Below are positions 43,891-58,042 of a stretch of DNA of 64,000 nucleotides, piece by piece; the first letter of the stretch is position 1, and each line of letters opens with the position of its first letter. Under the pieces are notes generated by a model. It was not told the origin of the DNA. It saw nothing but the letters and a program-made list of their open reading frames with translations, and ran no database searches. The position numbers were made by a program, and so were the translations under genes. The stretch is from Brachyhypopomus gauderio (taxonomy: Eukaryota; Chordata; Actinopteri; Gymnotiformes; Hypopomidae), in assembly GCF_052324685.1 (NCBI RefSeq), contig NC_135218.1:22798851-22862850 (forward strand), given 5' to 3'.

Positions 43891-46800
43891 AAGGGAGCCC
43901 AGCTCAGAAGGCGAGCTCAGGAAGCCCAGGACACCTAACATTAACCTGCTTCACTCACGGCTGCTGGCTGGTTTCAATTTTCCCACAAGCTAAAATGGAT
44001 GGCTGTAATTTCTCTCCTATTAAATTCCTGAGAGAACCCATTTAGTATTAAGGTATGATGGATTATATGGGCTGGAGTGGTGAGACTGTACCGTCTGTTT
44101 CATATTTAAGCCCCCCCCCCCACAGTATGTCACAGAGCAACGCGAGCACGGGACCCACACTGAGATTATGAAACAAATCTGAAAGTTCAACTTTTTCCTC
44201 TTGAATCCACAGTGACTCTCCTCGAGGAGCGTTTGAAGCCAAGAAGCTCACTTGAACTTCTCCATTACTAAGAGGATCCAGAGAGTCAGAGTTGCGCACG
44301 CTACAGTTCTGGAAAGCAATTTTAGCCAGATGAGCGATCTTCCATTATTTAGTGTGGCGATGAGCGGTCTTCCATTATTTAGTGTGGTGAATTATGAATT
44401 GTTGCCATCTTCTTTAGCGATGCTGGTCCTTTTGCCAAAGGAATGGGCGAGTACACAAAGCATTTAGTGCTTTAAATGTGATAATGCGGTCACGGCTAAA
44501 TGCTTTAATATGTCTAAATGGAGTCTTTTCACAAGCCAGTTGTTCAATTACATCTAGTTTTAAGATTAAGTGACAGCGTAAAGGGAAAAAAAAGCATTGT
44601 TTTCTTATAAGGACACATTTGTGGAGATAACACCAAAATACCTCATCTATTATTTTGACAACAAGCTGTAGTCAGACACTGCATTTAGCTAAAGACATTA
44701 TTTTTAAGGGACAATTGGTTAATGGATCGCGTGGGACTTCACTATAGAAAATCAGCCAGCTACTTGGGGCACCACCGCTGTACCATCAATTTATTTATTT
44801 GTTTGTTTGTTTATTTTTGGTAGCCTTGTTTAGAACAGATGAATTTGCAAACATATTGCACGTATCCACCGAAGCTTCTGATGGTTTCTCTTACAGTCCA
44901 CACAGCAAGGACAAACACAGACGTGCACGGGGTGAGGTGTCAGGACTGCTAAATCCTCTGCGTTGTTTCTCTCTGAAGGCCTCATTAAAGCTCAGACTCT
45001 GAAATCCTCGCTCGAATAAAAAATAAAAAAAAAAGATAAATAAATAAATAAATGGAGCGCGTGGCAGTGTCCTAGCAGGCCTCGTCAGCCCAGAGTCTCT
45101 TGGCTCAGGTCGATTGATTCCAGCTGGGGAGTCTGACGTCCTCTTCCACTCCACCTGCCCTTTCATTACCATGTAAGCCAACTGACAAGGAAAAAGGGAA
45201 CAACACACTTATTCAGGCCGCCCTTCGACCCCGGCGGAGGGTTCCGGCCTCACCTGGCTAGTGTGTGGACAGGAGGTGTCAAACCCATTCGCTCAGAAAT
45301 CGATAGATGGCGGTAAAATATGACCACGTCCGAAGTGACTTGGGCACACGCGGCACTCCGCGAGGGGAACGTCCTTATCACGCGGAAACAGCCACGAAGA
45401 TTAGGGGGAAATTATTAAAACAGATTTTAGCTCCGAACGGGCAGTCCCGCCATCACTGGCCAAGATTTATGGACCTGCCTCGTTGTTAGCCAGCGATTTG
45501 TCTTGCCAAGAAGGTGAGGCAGAGCCCGTAAGATCACAAAACGTCGCACGCTGGCTGAAATGTTTTTTACACGAGCTTCATTCTTCGACCTGATTCCTAG
45601 AACACAGGAGTGTTCACTTCACTAGTATCCAGTCAGCATATCAGACTGGAGTGATGTGGCAGTGTGGAATACAGGTCCAGTCTTCTAAGAATGTGTCCCT
45701 GATTGGTCTTTGCAGACATAAATATACTGTATAACTCTATGAGCTTTTTATCTTTTATCTACAAATACCATTCAGTGTAAATCCATGGATCTCACCTGAA
45801 AACATATCCCTCATTGAGAAAAACATTAGATTCATTAATTTTATAGCAGTAAACGGTCACTTCAGTGCAGGTTTGTAATGAATATGTTGTTAGTGCTAAC
45901 CTTAAAATACATTTGGCCCAGTATTTCTATAGTGAGAATATGAATACTACAGCCTGTGCATCTACTGTATTATTAAAGCTTCTGCATATTCTAGAGTCAG
46001 TTATTCCTTATGCACCACTGTGTCCTAATTGGTTTTCCTAACTGTCCGTTTAATTGGATTACAGGCACCATGAAGCATGTCATCACCCTGCCTCTGAATC
46101 CTATATATGTACAAAAATCTGTCCTGCCTTATTAGTTGGAAAGGAGCAAAGAGAAAATGAAATGGTTTGCTGGTGGTTCTTGTTTATACCTGTTTGTACC
46201 TTGCTGGTCATAGCATGAAGCTGTTCAAACACCACCAGTGCACTGGTATTGAATCACACTTATTAACAGCTGTTATAATTTTCTCCCAATTTCCTTGTAA
46301 CTGGTCATCACCTATTGGACCTGAAAGACACCTTATTATGCAGACACCTGATCTGACATGCAACATGGCAAATGTTTCACAAGAAAGCACCGCGCGGTTC
46401 CCCAGAAACGGGCTGCACATAACACGACTGAGGCTCGAACCTGAATCCATGTGGTTCAAGCCCACTTCCACATCCCGCAGAATGGCTGGAAATTCAGATG
46501 GATTTTGCAGTGTCGCCTCAGCAGAGATAATCGTAGGGAAAAGAGCCGAGTGATCGAGTGACTTGATCAATCAGTGTCGCGTTTTAATTGATGGCAGTGT
46601 GTGTCAGCTATGCTCTGACTGTGTGCAGCCATGCGCAGGGTGTGAGTGGGGGGGGGAGGGGTGCAGTAAGTCATGAACGACACTCCTCCACCCCCCAGAA
46701 GTTCTCTCTGGCCCCTTGTTTGACTTATTTCAGCCCTGGTCCAACTGGATCCTGTGGCTGACAGTTTTTTAATAAGCCATCCATCACTGGTGCGAGTACC

Positions 46801-46975
46801 TCCGGGCTGTTTGGGGGACATGTGACTGTAGGTGGGGACGATTTGGGGGACACTGCGGAAGTCATTATGCGTCATGTCGTTGGGAATGTTGAGATCAGAC
46901 TGAAAGGTGCTAAAAGCTGATGCAGGACATTGATAGGCTGTACGGTTCGTAGTGTCATTGGGTCATTGGAGTGTC

Positions 46976-46978
<3 letters not shown>

Positions 46979-47020
<42 letters not shown>
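46979..47020. repeat. TA dinucleotide repeat
   Basis: About 21 TA units. Confidence 0.97.
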
Positions 47021-47022
<2 letters not shown>

Positions 47023-48956
47023 CAAAAGGTTAAGATGAAGTAAAACGTTAAGATATAAAAAAGTTGGTAATGCAGTTACCTGACAAGATGAAAATCTGCG
47101 TTATTTTTTACAAGACTAGCTAGAGTTTTGACCCACAAGACCTGTCATTTGGGAGATGCTCGAACTTTGTTGTCTAGGCAACAGAGTATGGCCCTTGTCA
47201 AATTCACTCACATCCTTAGGGTGATCCATTCATGCCCACACATCAACTTCCAGAACTGACGGAAATTATTTCTGGACTTTTCCCACCGTTTGGCGTTTGA
47301 CAGGTAATATTCATATGATCAGTGTTGTGAACTTCACCAGTCATTGGTTTTAATGTTTCATCTGGTGCATTTCAAATTCAAATACCAACATGTACCAACG
47401 TTTTCTTAATGTGCAGTACCACGGAGACTTAATAGCAAACACTCAATGAACCGCCTATATTTTTAAGGATGTCAGTGGAAACATATTTTTGTCACATTGT
47501 CAAAGAATATTAGACAAGCAGTTTGGAGCCTGGACGCTGTTCAGTAGTGAACTATACCCAATGCCAAAGCTTTGCTCTTGTGTGCTGTATCTCTTCAAGT
47601 CGAAGATCTCTAGGGTAAAATGGAGAGCATGGGAGTCATTATCGGTCAGGAAAGCATAATATCCTAAGGTCCCCTGAGCCAGGGGCCCATGTATGTGCAG
47701 GTGCACGTAAGTGCATGACACACTTTGATATTCGCGAAGCAGCACACAGTCTTTGCACCGTGGTTTCAATTTTCCGACCTCGAGTCGTGTTTGATCTGCT
47801 TCCTGTAATGAAAGACGATTTAAGTGGGATTTGTTTTTTCAATCCCACCACCTTCCTCCTCCACCCGTTTTCCAACTTTAAACGACTTTGTCAAGATTGT
47901 TCTGTGATTTCTAGGTTTCTTCTGCATCCGGAATGCAATTAAATGGCCGTTACATCACACTCCACACGTTCCTCACGGTTCTCCGCTCTGTTTAACCACA
48001 TGCCCCCACATGCCTGACAGCTCGCGCCGATAACAATATGTTCCGCCCTCGCTGGTCTTGCCGTAATGTCTTTCCAAGACACTTAAGAAAAAGTACATTT
48101 TAATGGTCTGAAATGGAGCGACGATGCCCGATTCCCGTCAATATCCACTACTCTCCCCCGCGGAAGACATTGATTTCCGCTGAATAATTTAAAGCTCTGA
48201 TGTCTCCTTTGCTGGCCTGTCTCTTAGAGTAACCACGCCACCCTTTCACCCGTTAGCACCTTTTAATTCTCCTTTCTTCTCCAGTCTTAGCAGATCTTAA
48301 TGGGGATGGCGTGGTGACAATGTGTTTGCAGGGATTTGCTTTACAGCCTATGTAGGCTAAAGATTAAAAACTTTTAAAAGTTTTTAAATGGTCTTTACTG
48401 GCTTTCATTAAATATTGTTTAATTTACTTAACAGAAGGTCACAAACGACAATAACATGGAGTCAAGATGACGATATGCACAGGCAGAACAAGCTTGAGTA
48501 AACAAATAAGACGTTTACTATGAAAGTCAAATGACATTTAAATGAATATTAATTATTTGCCGCATTCTAAAGTCGTCAAGGAAAAAAAACGAAGGCAAAA
48601 ACAACCAATCAAAAGACACGTAAAGGCAGGTAAAAGACAGGTGTGTCTTTAGAACCATGAACTCTCAGAATACAGCGCTTAAAAATCAATACCTTCTTAA
48701 GAAAAATCTTATGCTGTCTAAGCCAGAATTGGAATTTGGCTTTGCATTTCTCTTTAAATAATTTGTTTTGTCTTTAAATGGCTTGTTTTGTCTTTGGTAG
48801 CTTGTTTTCAGCTTGTGTATTAAAGCTCCTGATGACAGTTGTTACTTTTATATACAATAAGAGCTTAGTCACCTGGCTAATAACGCAGCAGGACTGGGTG
48901 TAACAGCCAGTCTCAGTCGGGTGAAGACAGATCTTCATGTTAATTCATACTGTTTT

Positions 48957-49402
48957 TGTCACGTAGGGCTACGCCCCCTCCCCTAGCTGTCACTCTGGTT
49001 TCCCTGTTCCTTGTGTCTGCCACACCCATGTCGTTATTGTCTTCACCTGTTTCTAGTTAGTCCCATGTATTTATAGTCCTTGTATTTCCCATGTCAGTAT
49101 CGGTTGTTTTGTGTCTTGGTTCCGTTTGCCTTATGCCGTGGCTATCTGTTTTTTCTTCATCGTGAGTATTTGTAGTTCAGCGTGTGTTTCTGCCTAGTCG
49201 TTGTTTCCCCTGTTTTGTTCCTCGTGCCACCATGCCTGTTTACCTGTGTTATTCGGACTGCCACCAACCCCCCCCCCCCCCCCCCCCCCGTTATGACCCG
49301 TGCCTGTTTGGATGACCACGAATATGGAATTCCCTTGAATAAATCTCGCTCTCCTCAGCGTTTGTGTCTGCCTCCCTGCTCTGCATCATGCAGATCGTTA
49401 CA
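48957..49402 (+). mobile_element. solo LTR related to element B
   Basis: Starts TGTCACGTAGGGCTACGCCC and ends CAGATCGTTACA, with AATAAATCTCGCTCTCC replacing ATTAAATCTCGCTCTCC of element B. The rest aligns with many differences, so it is an older subfamily. It contains a C run at 49269-49290. TGTTT follows the element at 49403-49407, and TGTTT plus one extra T precedes it, so the target duplication is probably TGTTT with a one-base slip. Confidence 0.87.
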
Positions 49403-50544
49403 TGTTTGGACGGAGGTAGAGTTTGCTAGTAAGGTCCCGTTACAAGATGGCAGGCTTTGTTGCTGCAGCAGTCATGGGTAGTTTGCAAACAATATTCCAT
49501 TTGTCTCAGACCAAAAGGAACATCTCTGTGCTGTCATGTCAGGTGTTCCAGAGTACCTGATTATAGGTACACATCAGTCCCACTGTACAAAGTGAAGTGA
49601 GGCACGAGGATTCTCCACTACCAGTGTGAGGCACAAGGAGTGTTTGGGGCCGAATGTTTGAGCTGAGGCTGTGTCTCTCTCTGACCTTCTGGTCTTCAAA
49701 CTGTGAAAGCTGTCCCTTTTCTTACCTTCTCTCTTCTGCGGTGGAGCTGTAGTAAACCAGCACCTGCCGTTAGAAGCTCTGCTTACTTAAGTGAAGTCTA
49801 GTAATACATACTGACTCTCTGACCTTATTAAGGTGAAGCTAGTTCATTCAATCATGTTACCTCCTGGCCTGAAATGTTCTCAGTGTCCATGACATTGCTT
49901 GTAAAGTCTCTGACCTGCTGAATTTCTCCTGCAGGGGTGACTATGAGCACCATGTCCATCAAATCTGCTGTTAATGTGGTTCACCATGGCATGCTGGGAA
50001 GGATTACACCCCATCTACCTCTGCTTCCTCCGGGATCTCTGGTTTCCTCCCACTGTCCAAAAACATGGATGTTAGGTCAATTGGCTATCCTAAATAAAAG
50101 GTCTTGGTGGTGTGCATGTGCGCGTGTGTGTGTGTGCATGTGTGTGTGAGTTTGTGCGTGTGTGTGAGTTTGTGTATGTGTGTGTGTGTGTCTGTGTGTC
50201 TGCATGTCCTGGATGCTGCTGTGTCCTGGTGGTTGTCCTCACTCGCATCCCTGCACCAGTCTGTTCATGTGTGAGGACTGTGGGAGGTTTGAGGCCATGT
50301 GATTGGCTGCCTCTGCTCACTGCTGTGTGACTGGATGTGAAAGCTGTGTGTGTTAATTGCAAAGTGACCTCAGGATTCCTTGAAAGGTGCCATATAAATA
50401 GAACTTTATTCATTAATTTCACAATCTCTCTCTCCCTCTCTATGTCTCCCTCCCTCTCTCTTCATCTCTCTCTCCCTCACCCTCTTTATGTCTCTCTCAC
50501 TCTCTGCCTCTCTTCTCGTCTCTCTCTCTGTCTCTTTCCCTCAG
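49403..50544. other. probable gulp1 intron upstream of the start-codon exon
   Basis: No exon was seen. GT-rich repeats occur at about 50116-50200. A CT-rich tract at about 50425-50540 forms a very long polypyrimidine tract for the acceptor at 50544. Confidence 0.5.
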
Positions 50545-50613
50545 GTGGACCCTCCCTAGATCCGCTCAGCGCCTCGTTCTTCACGATGAACAAAGCCTTC
50601 GGCAGGAGGAAGG
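50545..50613 (+). CDS. gulp1: gulp1 exon with start codon
   Basis: Acceptor CCCTCAG at 50544; 41 bases of 5' UTR; ATG at 50586 encodes MNKAFGRRK; donor GTAGGA in phase 1. The acceptor proves that an upstream noncoding exon exists. Confidence 0.92.
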
Positions 50614-53600
50614 GTAGGAGATCGCTCGGCCCTGCTCCGTCAGCAGCCATTGGTCCAGCGTTTGACTGACATCTCCAGCCCTCCATTAATCCCTCCCTTC
50701 CACCGCTTCTGCACTTTTCTGACGCGCGTGCCGGGGGCCACATTGTTGATTCTGCACTGACCGTGACCAGAGTTGCTGAGCTGAGCTGTCAGGGAGTTGT
50801 GGAAGCGGAAGCGGAGAGTGCTGAACCCAGCACCGCTGCTCTTAGACCGAAGGGCTTCCTGCTGCTTCACAGGTCTCGTGGACAATCGCCACTGTGTGTA
50901 ATTTAGTGCAGGAGTGATGTGTGTGTGGGTCCTGGACCCTTTGAAGTTCTAACGGATGTGGGGTGTCTGACACTAGCCAGCCACTGGGGCTCTGGGCTAT
51001 TTTAATCATTTTTATGCCCCCCCCCTGCAAAGACAATAAACCATTTCCTTCCAAACAGTGCGGAAAACACCCCTGAAATTAAATCCTCACCTGAAATGAC
51101 CCTGCAAAAGCCCTGATTTTGCCACTCCTCTTGTGAAACAGGTTTATTTGCTTGATTACTGCTTACAAAAATCTGAAATTTTTTGCCCCAAATCCTTTTA
51201 GTGTTTAGTGCCCTTTCCCCAGTCTCTGTCACGCCGGCTCCATCAGGTGATGAACCAACGTCCCGCAGAAAGCCTGTCTTGGAGGCTGATGTTTTATTAC
51301 TGATGGCGACAGGACAGCCTCTAGAATTGCCCGTTGAGCCGTAGACCGCACCAGCTGGAGGTTATCTCCCTTTCCAGGCACTGCTGGAGGGAGATTTGAA
51401 TAGTTCACAGGTCCTGTTGGGATTCGCCGCTCGCCAGAGAATCTGTGGGGTCTGTCTGGTACGGCCCTGCCGCTCTGGAGAAGATAACGGCGCCTAACGA
51501 GGTTCCTGCTGATGAGAACGAGTCATTTCGCTTCGGTTCACTCAAATTGACTTACGTGACACCTGAAGTCATCAGAGCAGGTGAAATATTGTGTTGAATA
51601 TGCTGAGCCATTCAAGGTTGTTTTGCTGAACTTTTCTGAATTTCGTATTTTAAGCAAAATGGTCGGATGTGGTTTAATCGTCCAGGCAACGATTGTCCTG
51701 ACTGTAGCTCTTAACTTTTACATGCTAATAATTCTACTGAAGAAATACACATGAGCTTCTACACATACACATAACCATATACACTTAAACACATACACAT
51801 AACCAGCCCCGTCGACAGGGGGGGACAACCAGGTCTGTTGTCCCGGGCCCCAGGGCTAGGGGGTCCATCAAAGAGTCCAGCAATTTATCTTTTTAAAGTC
51901 TATAATTTTAAATATAATCTTGAAATCTTTCATTAATATAAAATTATGTACTCAAAATAAGCTCAATGGCTAAAATATATATGTATTTTACCTATCTGCA
52001 CATTTTCCACTAAGTGCATACACCCCCGCCTCCCACTGAAAAATGGTTTGATCCGACCGTAGCCGGCTGGTACCCGCCCAACAGCGGGAAATACAGTGGT
52101 GGATAGTTAAAGTAAATACAGAAATCTGGAGCGCAGAAAAGAAAGGAAAAACATTTACCTGACAAATTTTAATGTTGCATTGTGTTCCAGGTTTGAAAAG
52201 TGCTGGAATTTAGGCTAAAGTACTTGAAAATGCTTGAAATTGTAACTACTTCGTTTCACAACAAATAGCTGTCTAACTGAACAGTTCTCTTGTATTACGT
52301 GAAACTTTCTTGTCCCGGGCCCCAGCAAGACTGTCAACGGGCCTGCACATAACCATATACACTTAAACACATACACATGTACACATAACCATATACACTT
52401 AAACACATACACATATGTACATACACATATACACATAACCATATACACTTAAACACATATACACATACACATATACACATAACCATATACACTTAAACAC
52501 ATATACACATACACATATACACATAACCATATACACTTAAACACACACATAACCATATACAATTAAACACATACACATGTACACATAACCATATACACTT
52601 AAACACATATACACATATACACATAACCATATACACATAAACACATACACATATACACATAACCATATACACTTAAACACATACACATATGTACATACAC
52701 ATATACACATAACCATATACACTTAAACACATACACATATACACATAACCATATACACATAAACACATACACATGTACACATAACCATATACACTTAAAC
52801 ACATACACATGTACACATAACCATATACACTTAAACACATACACATATGTACATACACATATACACATAACCATATACACTTAAACACATATACACATAC
52901 ACATATACACATAACCATATACACTTAAACACATACACATATGTACATACACATATACGCATAACCATATACACTTAAACACATATACACATACACATAT
53001 ACACATAACCATATACACATAAACACATACACATGTACACATAACCATATACACTTAAACACATACACATGTACACATAACCATATACACTTAAACACAT
53101 ACACATATGTACATACACATATACACATAACCATATACACTTAAACACATATACACATACACATATACACATAACCATATACACATAAACACATACACAT
53201 ATACACATAACCATATACACTTAAACACATACACATATACACATAAACATATACACTTAAACACATACACATATACACATAACCATATACACTTAAACAC
53301 ATATACACATAAACATATACACATAACCATATACACTTAAACACATACACATATGTACATACACATTAGGGATGCACCGAAATGAAAATTCTTAGCCGAA
53401 ACCGAAAATGAGGAAACCAAGGCCGAAAGCCGAAACGCCGAAATACATTATGCCAATTATTAGTAACATTGGATTTATGGCTAACCTCACTAAAATCAAG
53501 GCATTGCTATTCAAAGAATAAATCAACTACAAAATTTGATTTGAAAATATTTATTTAGCACTGACATTACAGTAATGCATATTATAAAGTAAAATTAGTG

Positions 53601-54854
53601 GTGGGCCGTTAACGGCGATACCGCTGACAACGGCCGACCACTAATTAAATTAAACTCGCTTGCAGACCGTTTTTATCTGAGAGGATAAATATATGTATTT
53701 TATACGAGTTAAATTTAATTATAACTGACTGGCCTGAAAGATAAATATAAATTCTCTCATAAAAACGTGACGTGAGTTGCAACAACATTAAACAGCTCAG
53801 GTAAACACACTTCTGAGAAATGTCGTCTACTCGGCAAAACATAATGGGGCTCAATGTGCTCTATTAGCCTACGAAATCCCTACGACAGAGAACGGCTGAT
53901 CGTCTAAGGCAACGAGTTCCATAATTTTTGGTGTAATGTCCTTTGCCTCGGCGCCATCACTGGAAAACTTTTTTGCTAGCCTTTATCCAAATAAGCACGT
54001 GCAGGTGGCGATTTTTGCTTGCGTCATCACAGCACATTGTTTCGGCCGTGTTGTTTCGGTGATGAAAGTATTTCGGCCGAAAACCGAAAATGCAAATTTA
54101 AGCCATTTCGGCCGAAAATTTTCGGTGGCCGAATTTTCGGTGCATCCCTAATACACATATACACATAACCATATACACTTAAACACATATACACATACAC
54201 ATAACCATATACACTTAAACACATACACATATACACATAACCATATACACATAAACACATACACATATACACATAACCATATACACTTAAACACATACAC
54301 ATAACCATATACACTTAAACACATACACATATACACATAACCATATACACTTAAACACACATATACACATGTACACATAACCATATACACTTAAACACAT
54401 ACACATATGTACATACACATATACACATAACCATATACACTTAAACTCATACACATATACACATAACCATATACACATAACCATATACACTTAAACACGT
54501 ACACATATACACATACACATAACCATATACACTTAAACACGTACACATATACACATAACCATATACACTTAAACACATACACATATACACATACACATTC
54601 ATACTCCTACTTTCCTATTTCAATTATGGAACTGTTGCCATGAACGACCTCTCTCTCTTCCTCTCCCTCTCTCCCTCTCTCTGTCCTCTCTCTCCCTCTC
54701 TCCCTCAATATGTCCTGCTGCTGTAGCTGATGTACATTAGGATTACTCATGTGGAAGAGGTTAAGAAGGACATGCTGAATTCTAAGATACACGCACGCAT
54801 GCATGCACGTACGCACACACGCGCACACACACACACACACACACACATACACAC

Positions 54855-54906
<52 letters not shown>

Positions 54907-55870
54907 GCAAATGTGGTAACTTGGTTTCATTCCTTATGGACATCATTCAGCACTGGTGCCAAGATAAGAGGCGTTCTTCTCTCTGCCCTCACATGTTCGA
55001 TGTCCTGGAGCACACAGTGCGTTCAGGGATGAGGGGGGATGATCGGTGTGTTCTCCCTGTGGCTAATGGTCCTAATAAAATGACCTTTTACTCAGGAGAG
55101 ATAAAACGTCACCCAGTAGTCATGTGACCTTTCACCGAGCAGCACGAATTCGAAAAAAAAAAAAAAAAAGCACTCAAATCTCATGTGTCGTAAACATTCG
55201 CAGCTACAGCATTTGAGAACATGGAGACGTCGGGTTGCGTAAAACAGAGCCATGTTGTTTGTGAGTAATTGCATTAGCGGCCATGCACTTGCAGAGACGG
55301 TGGACTACTGTAATCACGTTTTCCTGCCTCAGCAGTTCTGTTTAGTGGCTGGGTACTGTACATATGTCCTGTATGTTCTGTTTAGTGGCTGGGTGCTGTA
55401 CATATGTCCTGTATGTTCTGTTTAGGGGCTGGGTACTGTACATATGTCCTGTATGTTCTGTTTAGTGGCTGGGTACTGTACATTTGTCCTGTATGTTCTG
55501 TTTAGGGGCTGGGTACTGTACATATGTCCTGTATGTTCTGTTTAGTGGCTGGGTACTGTACATATGTCCTGTGTGTTCTGTTTAGGGGCTGGGTACTGTA
55601 CATATGTCCTGTGTGTTCTGTTTAGGGGCTGGGTACTGTACATATGTCCTGTATGTTCTGTTTAGTGGCTGGGTACTGTACATATGTCCTGTATGTTCTG
55701 TTTAGGGGCTGGGTACTGTACATATGTCCTGTATGTTTGATTATTCTGCAGTACCAGAAGGGCTCTGATGGGGTGTGGAGGAAACATGTAGAGCACTACA
55801 TTTCACAAGGACCCCATTTTAGACTCCAGCGGACACTCTTTCTCTCTCTGTCTCTGTCTGTGACTCTCTT

Positions 55871-55901
<31 letters not shown>

Positions 55902-57958
55902 GTCTCTGTCTGTCTAAGCCAAGCCTGCTGACTAAGCACTAAACAGTGTTAGGTCCTGCCGCCGGTATCCAGTCCCACACACTCTTTGCTGTCCATCAGT
56001 CCACGTTGTCCCCTCCCAGACAGGGAGAGAGGACGCAGTGAGCAGACACATCACGTGTTTGTCACCCTGTTCACCGACACCAGCAACATACACCAGAGAT
56101 TTACTCCAAGGGCAGAGAGAGACTCACAGCTTATAAAGACACAGTGCAGACTGACTCTCAGAGGGACTGGTGAGAATTTATAAAAGAAAGTTGTTATGAA
56201 ACGTGTTGAATAAATCAGGGTCTGCAGCTCTCCGGACACATCATGATAAAATGGAAAAGTCTCAGGTTGAAAATAAGGGCTTGACTGCTCATGTACTAAG
56301 AACATCGACTTCCCAGTGAGAGGAGGATGTGGGAAATGTCATATACTGTAATTTTTGGCAATGTTGGCGGTCTGGTGTGATGGGTCATGTTCAGTCATGT
56401 GCTAATGTGACTCTCAGTCATGGGTTAATCTTAAACACTGAAGCTGGGTTTCCACTTCCTGTATTTCAGTCCACAATGTAGATTTATTTCACAATCTCCC
56501 ACCTCCTGTCTCACCATCACTATCTCACATCACTCTCTCACCATCACTATCTCACATCACTCTCTCACCATCACTCTCTCACCATCACTCTCTCAACATC
56601 ACTCTCTCACCATCACTATCACCATCACTATCACCATCACTCTCTCAACATCACTCTCTCACCATCACTCTCTCACCATCACTCTCTCAACATCACTCTC
56701 TCACCATCACTCTCTCACCATCACTATCACCATCACTATCACCATCACTCTCTCACCATCACTCTCTCACCATAGGGTTGCCACCTGTCCCAGTTTTCCC
56801 AGGCTGTCCCGGTTTTCCCGGTTTGTCCCGATTTTCCCAGGCTGTCCCGGTTTTCCCAGGCTGTCCCGGTTTGTCCCGGTTTTCCCAGGCTGTCCCGGTG
56901 TGTCCCGGTTTTCCTGGTTTGTCCCAGTTTTCCCAGGCTGTCCCGGTTTGTCCCGGATTTCCCAGGCTGTCCCGGTTTGTCCCAGTTTTCCCAGGCTGTC
57001 CCGGTGTGTCCCGGTTTTCCCGGGCTGTCCCGGTTTTCCCAGGCTGTCCCGGTGTGTCCCGGTTTTCCCGGGCTGTCCCGGTTTGTCCCGGTTTTCCCAG
57101 GCTGTCCCAGTTTGTCCCGGTTTTCCCGGGCTGTCCCGGTTTGTCCCGGTTTTCCTTCCTTGTAATATTTGGTCATGGCAAAAAAATTCCTTTAATTCCT
57201 TTAATGTCCCGGTTTTCACTAGGTTAGGTTCAAACGACTATTTAGACTATTTAGTTTCTGCACACTTTAAATCCATCTTTTTTTCTCGCTGTGTCCATTT
57301 TACACCCCCCCCACCCCCACCCTGTGTCAGTATGACAGTGTCCTTGTTTTTTGTCAGACCTAGGTGGCAACCCTATCTCACCATCACTCTCTCACCATCA
57401 CTCTCTCACATCACTCTCTCACCCTCACTCTCACCATCACTCTCACATCACTCTCACCATCCCCATCACTCTCACTATCACTATCACCATCACTCTCACC
57501 ATCACTCTCACATCTCTATCTCACATCACTATCACCATCACCATCACTCTCACTATCACTCTCACCATCACTCTCACCATCACTCCCATCACTCTCACTC
57601 TCACCATCACTCTCACATCACTATCTCACATCACTATCACCATCACCATCACTCTCACTATCACTCTCACCATCACTCTCACCATGTTTTCTGTGAATTA
57701 CATCTCTGAGCAGTGTTGTGTCTGTTCTTGCAGATAAACCCAGTATGCACCATCCTGAGGCCCTGGTCCAGCATCACGTGTCCTACAGTGCCAAGGTGGC
57801 GTAAGGCTCCAGGGTGCCTCTCCTTCTCTTTGTTATGTGGTGTGCATACGACTCACTGTAGAAAAACTGTTTCAAACTGATTAAACTTTTATTACAATCA
57901 CACGTTAATACATCAACCTGAGCGATTGAGTCTAGACTCAGTGGTGCAAAGCTTGAGT

Positions 57959-58042
<84 letters not shown>

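Larger units (their letters stand above)
39541..48956. other. probable gulp1 5' intron, no exon seen
   Basis: Nine kilobases without a recognisable exon. Contents: poly-G at 41086-41113; GAGGTT hexamers at about 43190-43226; the minisatellite at 43630-43890; poly-C at about 44110-44121; TA repeat at 46979-47020. A G/C-rich patch at 41040-41360 includes GCGCACGCGGCAGCCGAGCA. Frames such as 40979-41404 minus run through homopolymers and are not credible. Confidence 0.45.
51745..54600. repeat. ACACATA-type satellite array
   Basis: Higher-order units built from ATACACTTAAACACATACAC and ATATACACATAACCAT blocks fill 52346-53366 and 54151-54600, with a short outlier at 51760-51803. Two hAT elements interrupt it. 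Many minus-strand frames ([12 protein letters not shown]) are translations of the repeat. Confidence 0.93.
50614..57733. other. gulp1 intron 1 (7.1 kb), filled with repeats
   Basis: Holds the ACACATA array with two hAT insertions, CT and CA microsatellites (54640-54705, 54790-54902), the 40-bp minisatellite and the CACCAT array with its TA-flanked element. No additional exon was recognised. Confidence 0.7.

Noticed and set aside
52215-54582. Many minus-strand frames reading [12 protein letters not shown]
   Set aside because: Translation of the ACACATA array; interrupted by two hAT elements.
56745-57737. Frames on both strands ([30 protein letters not shown])
   Set aside because: Tandem CCCGGTTTTCCCAGG and CACCATCACTCT repeats; not coding despite a collagen-like look.
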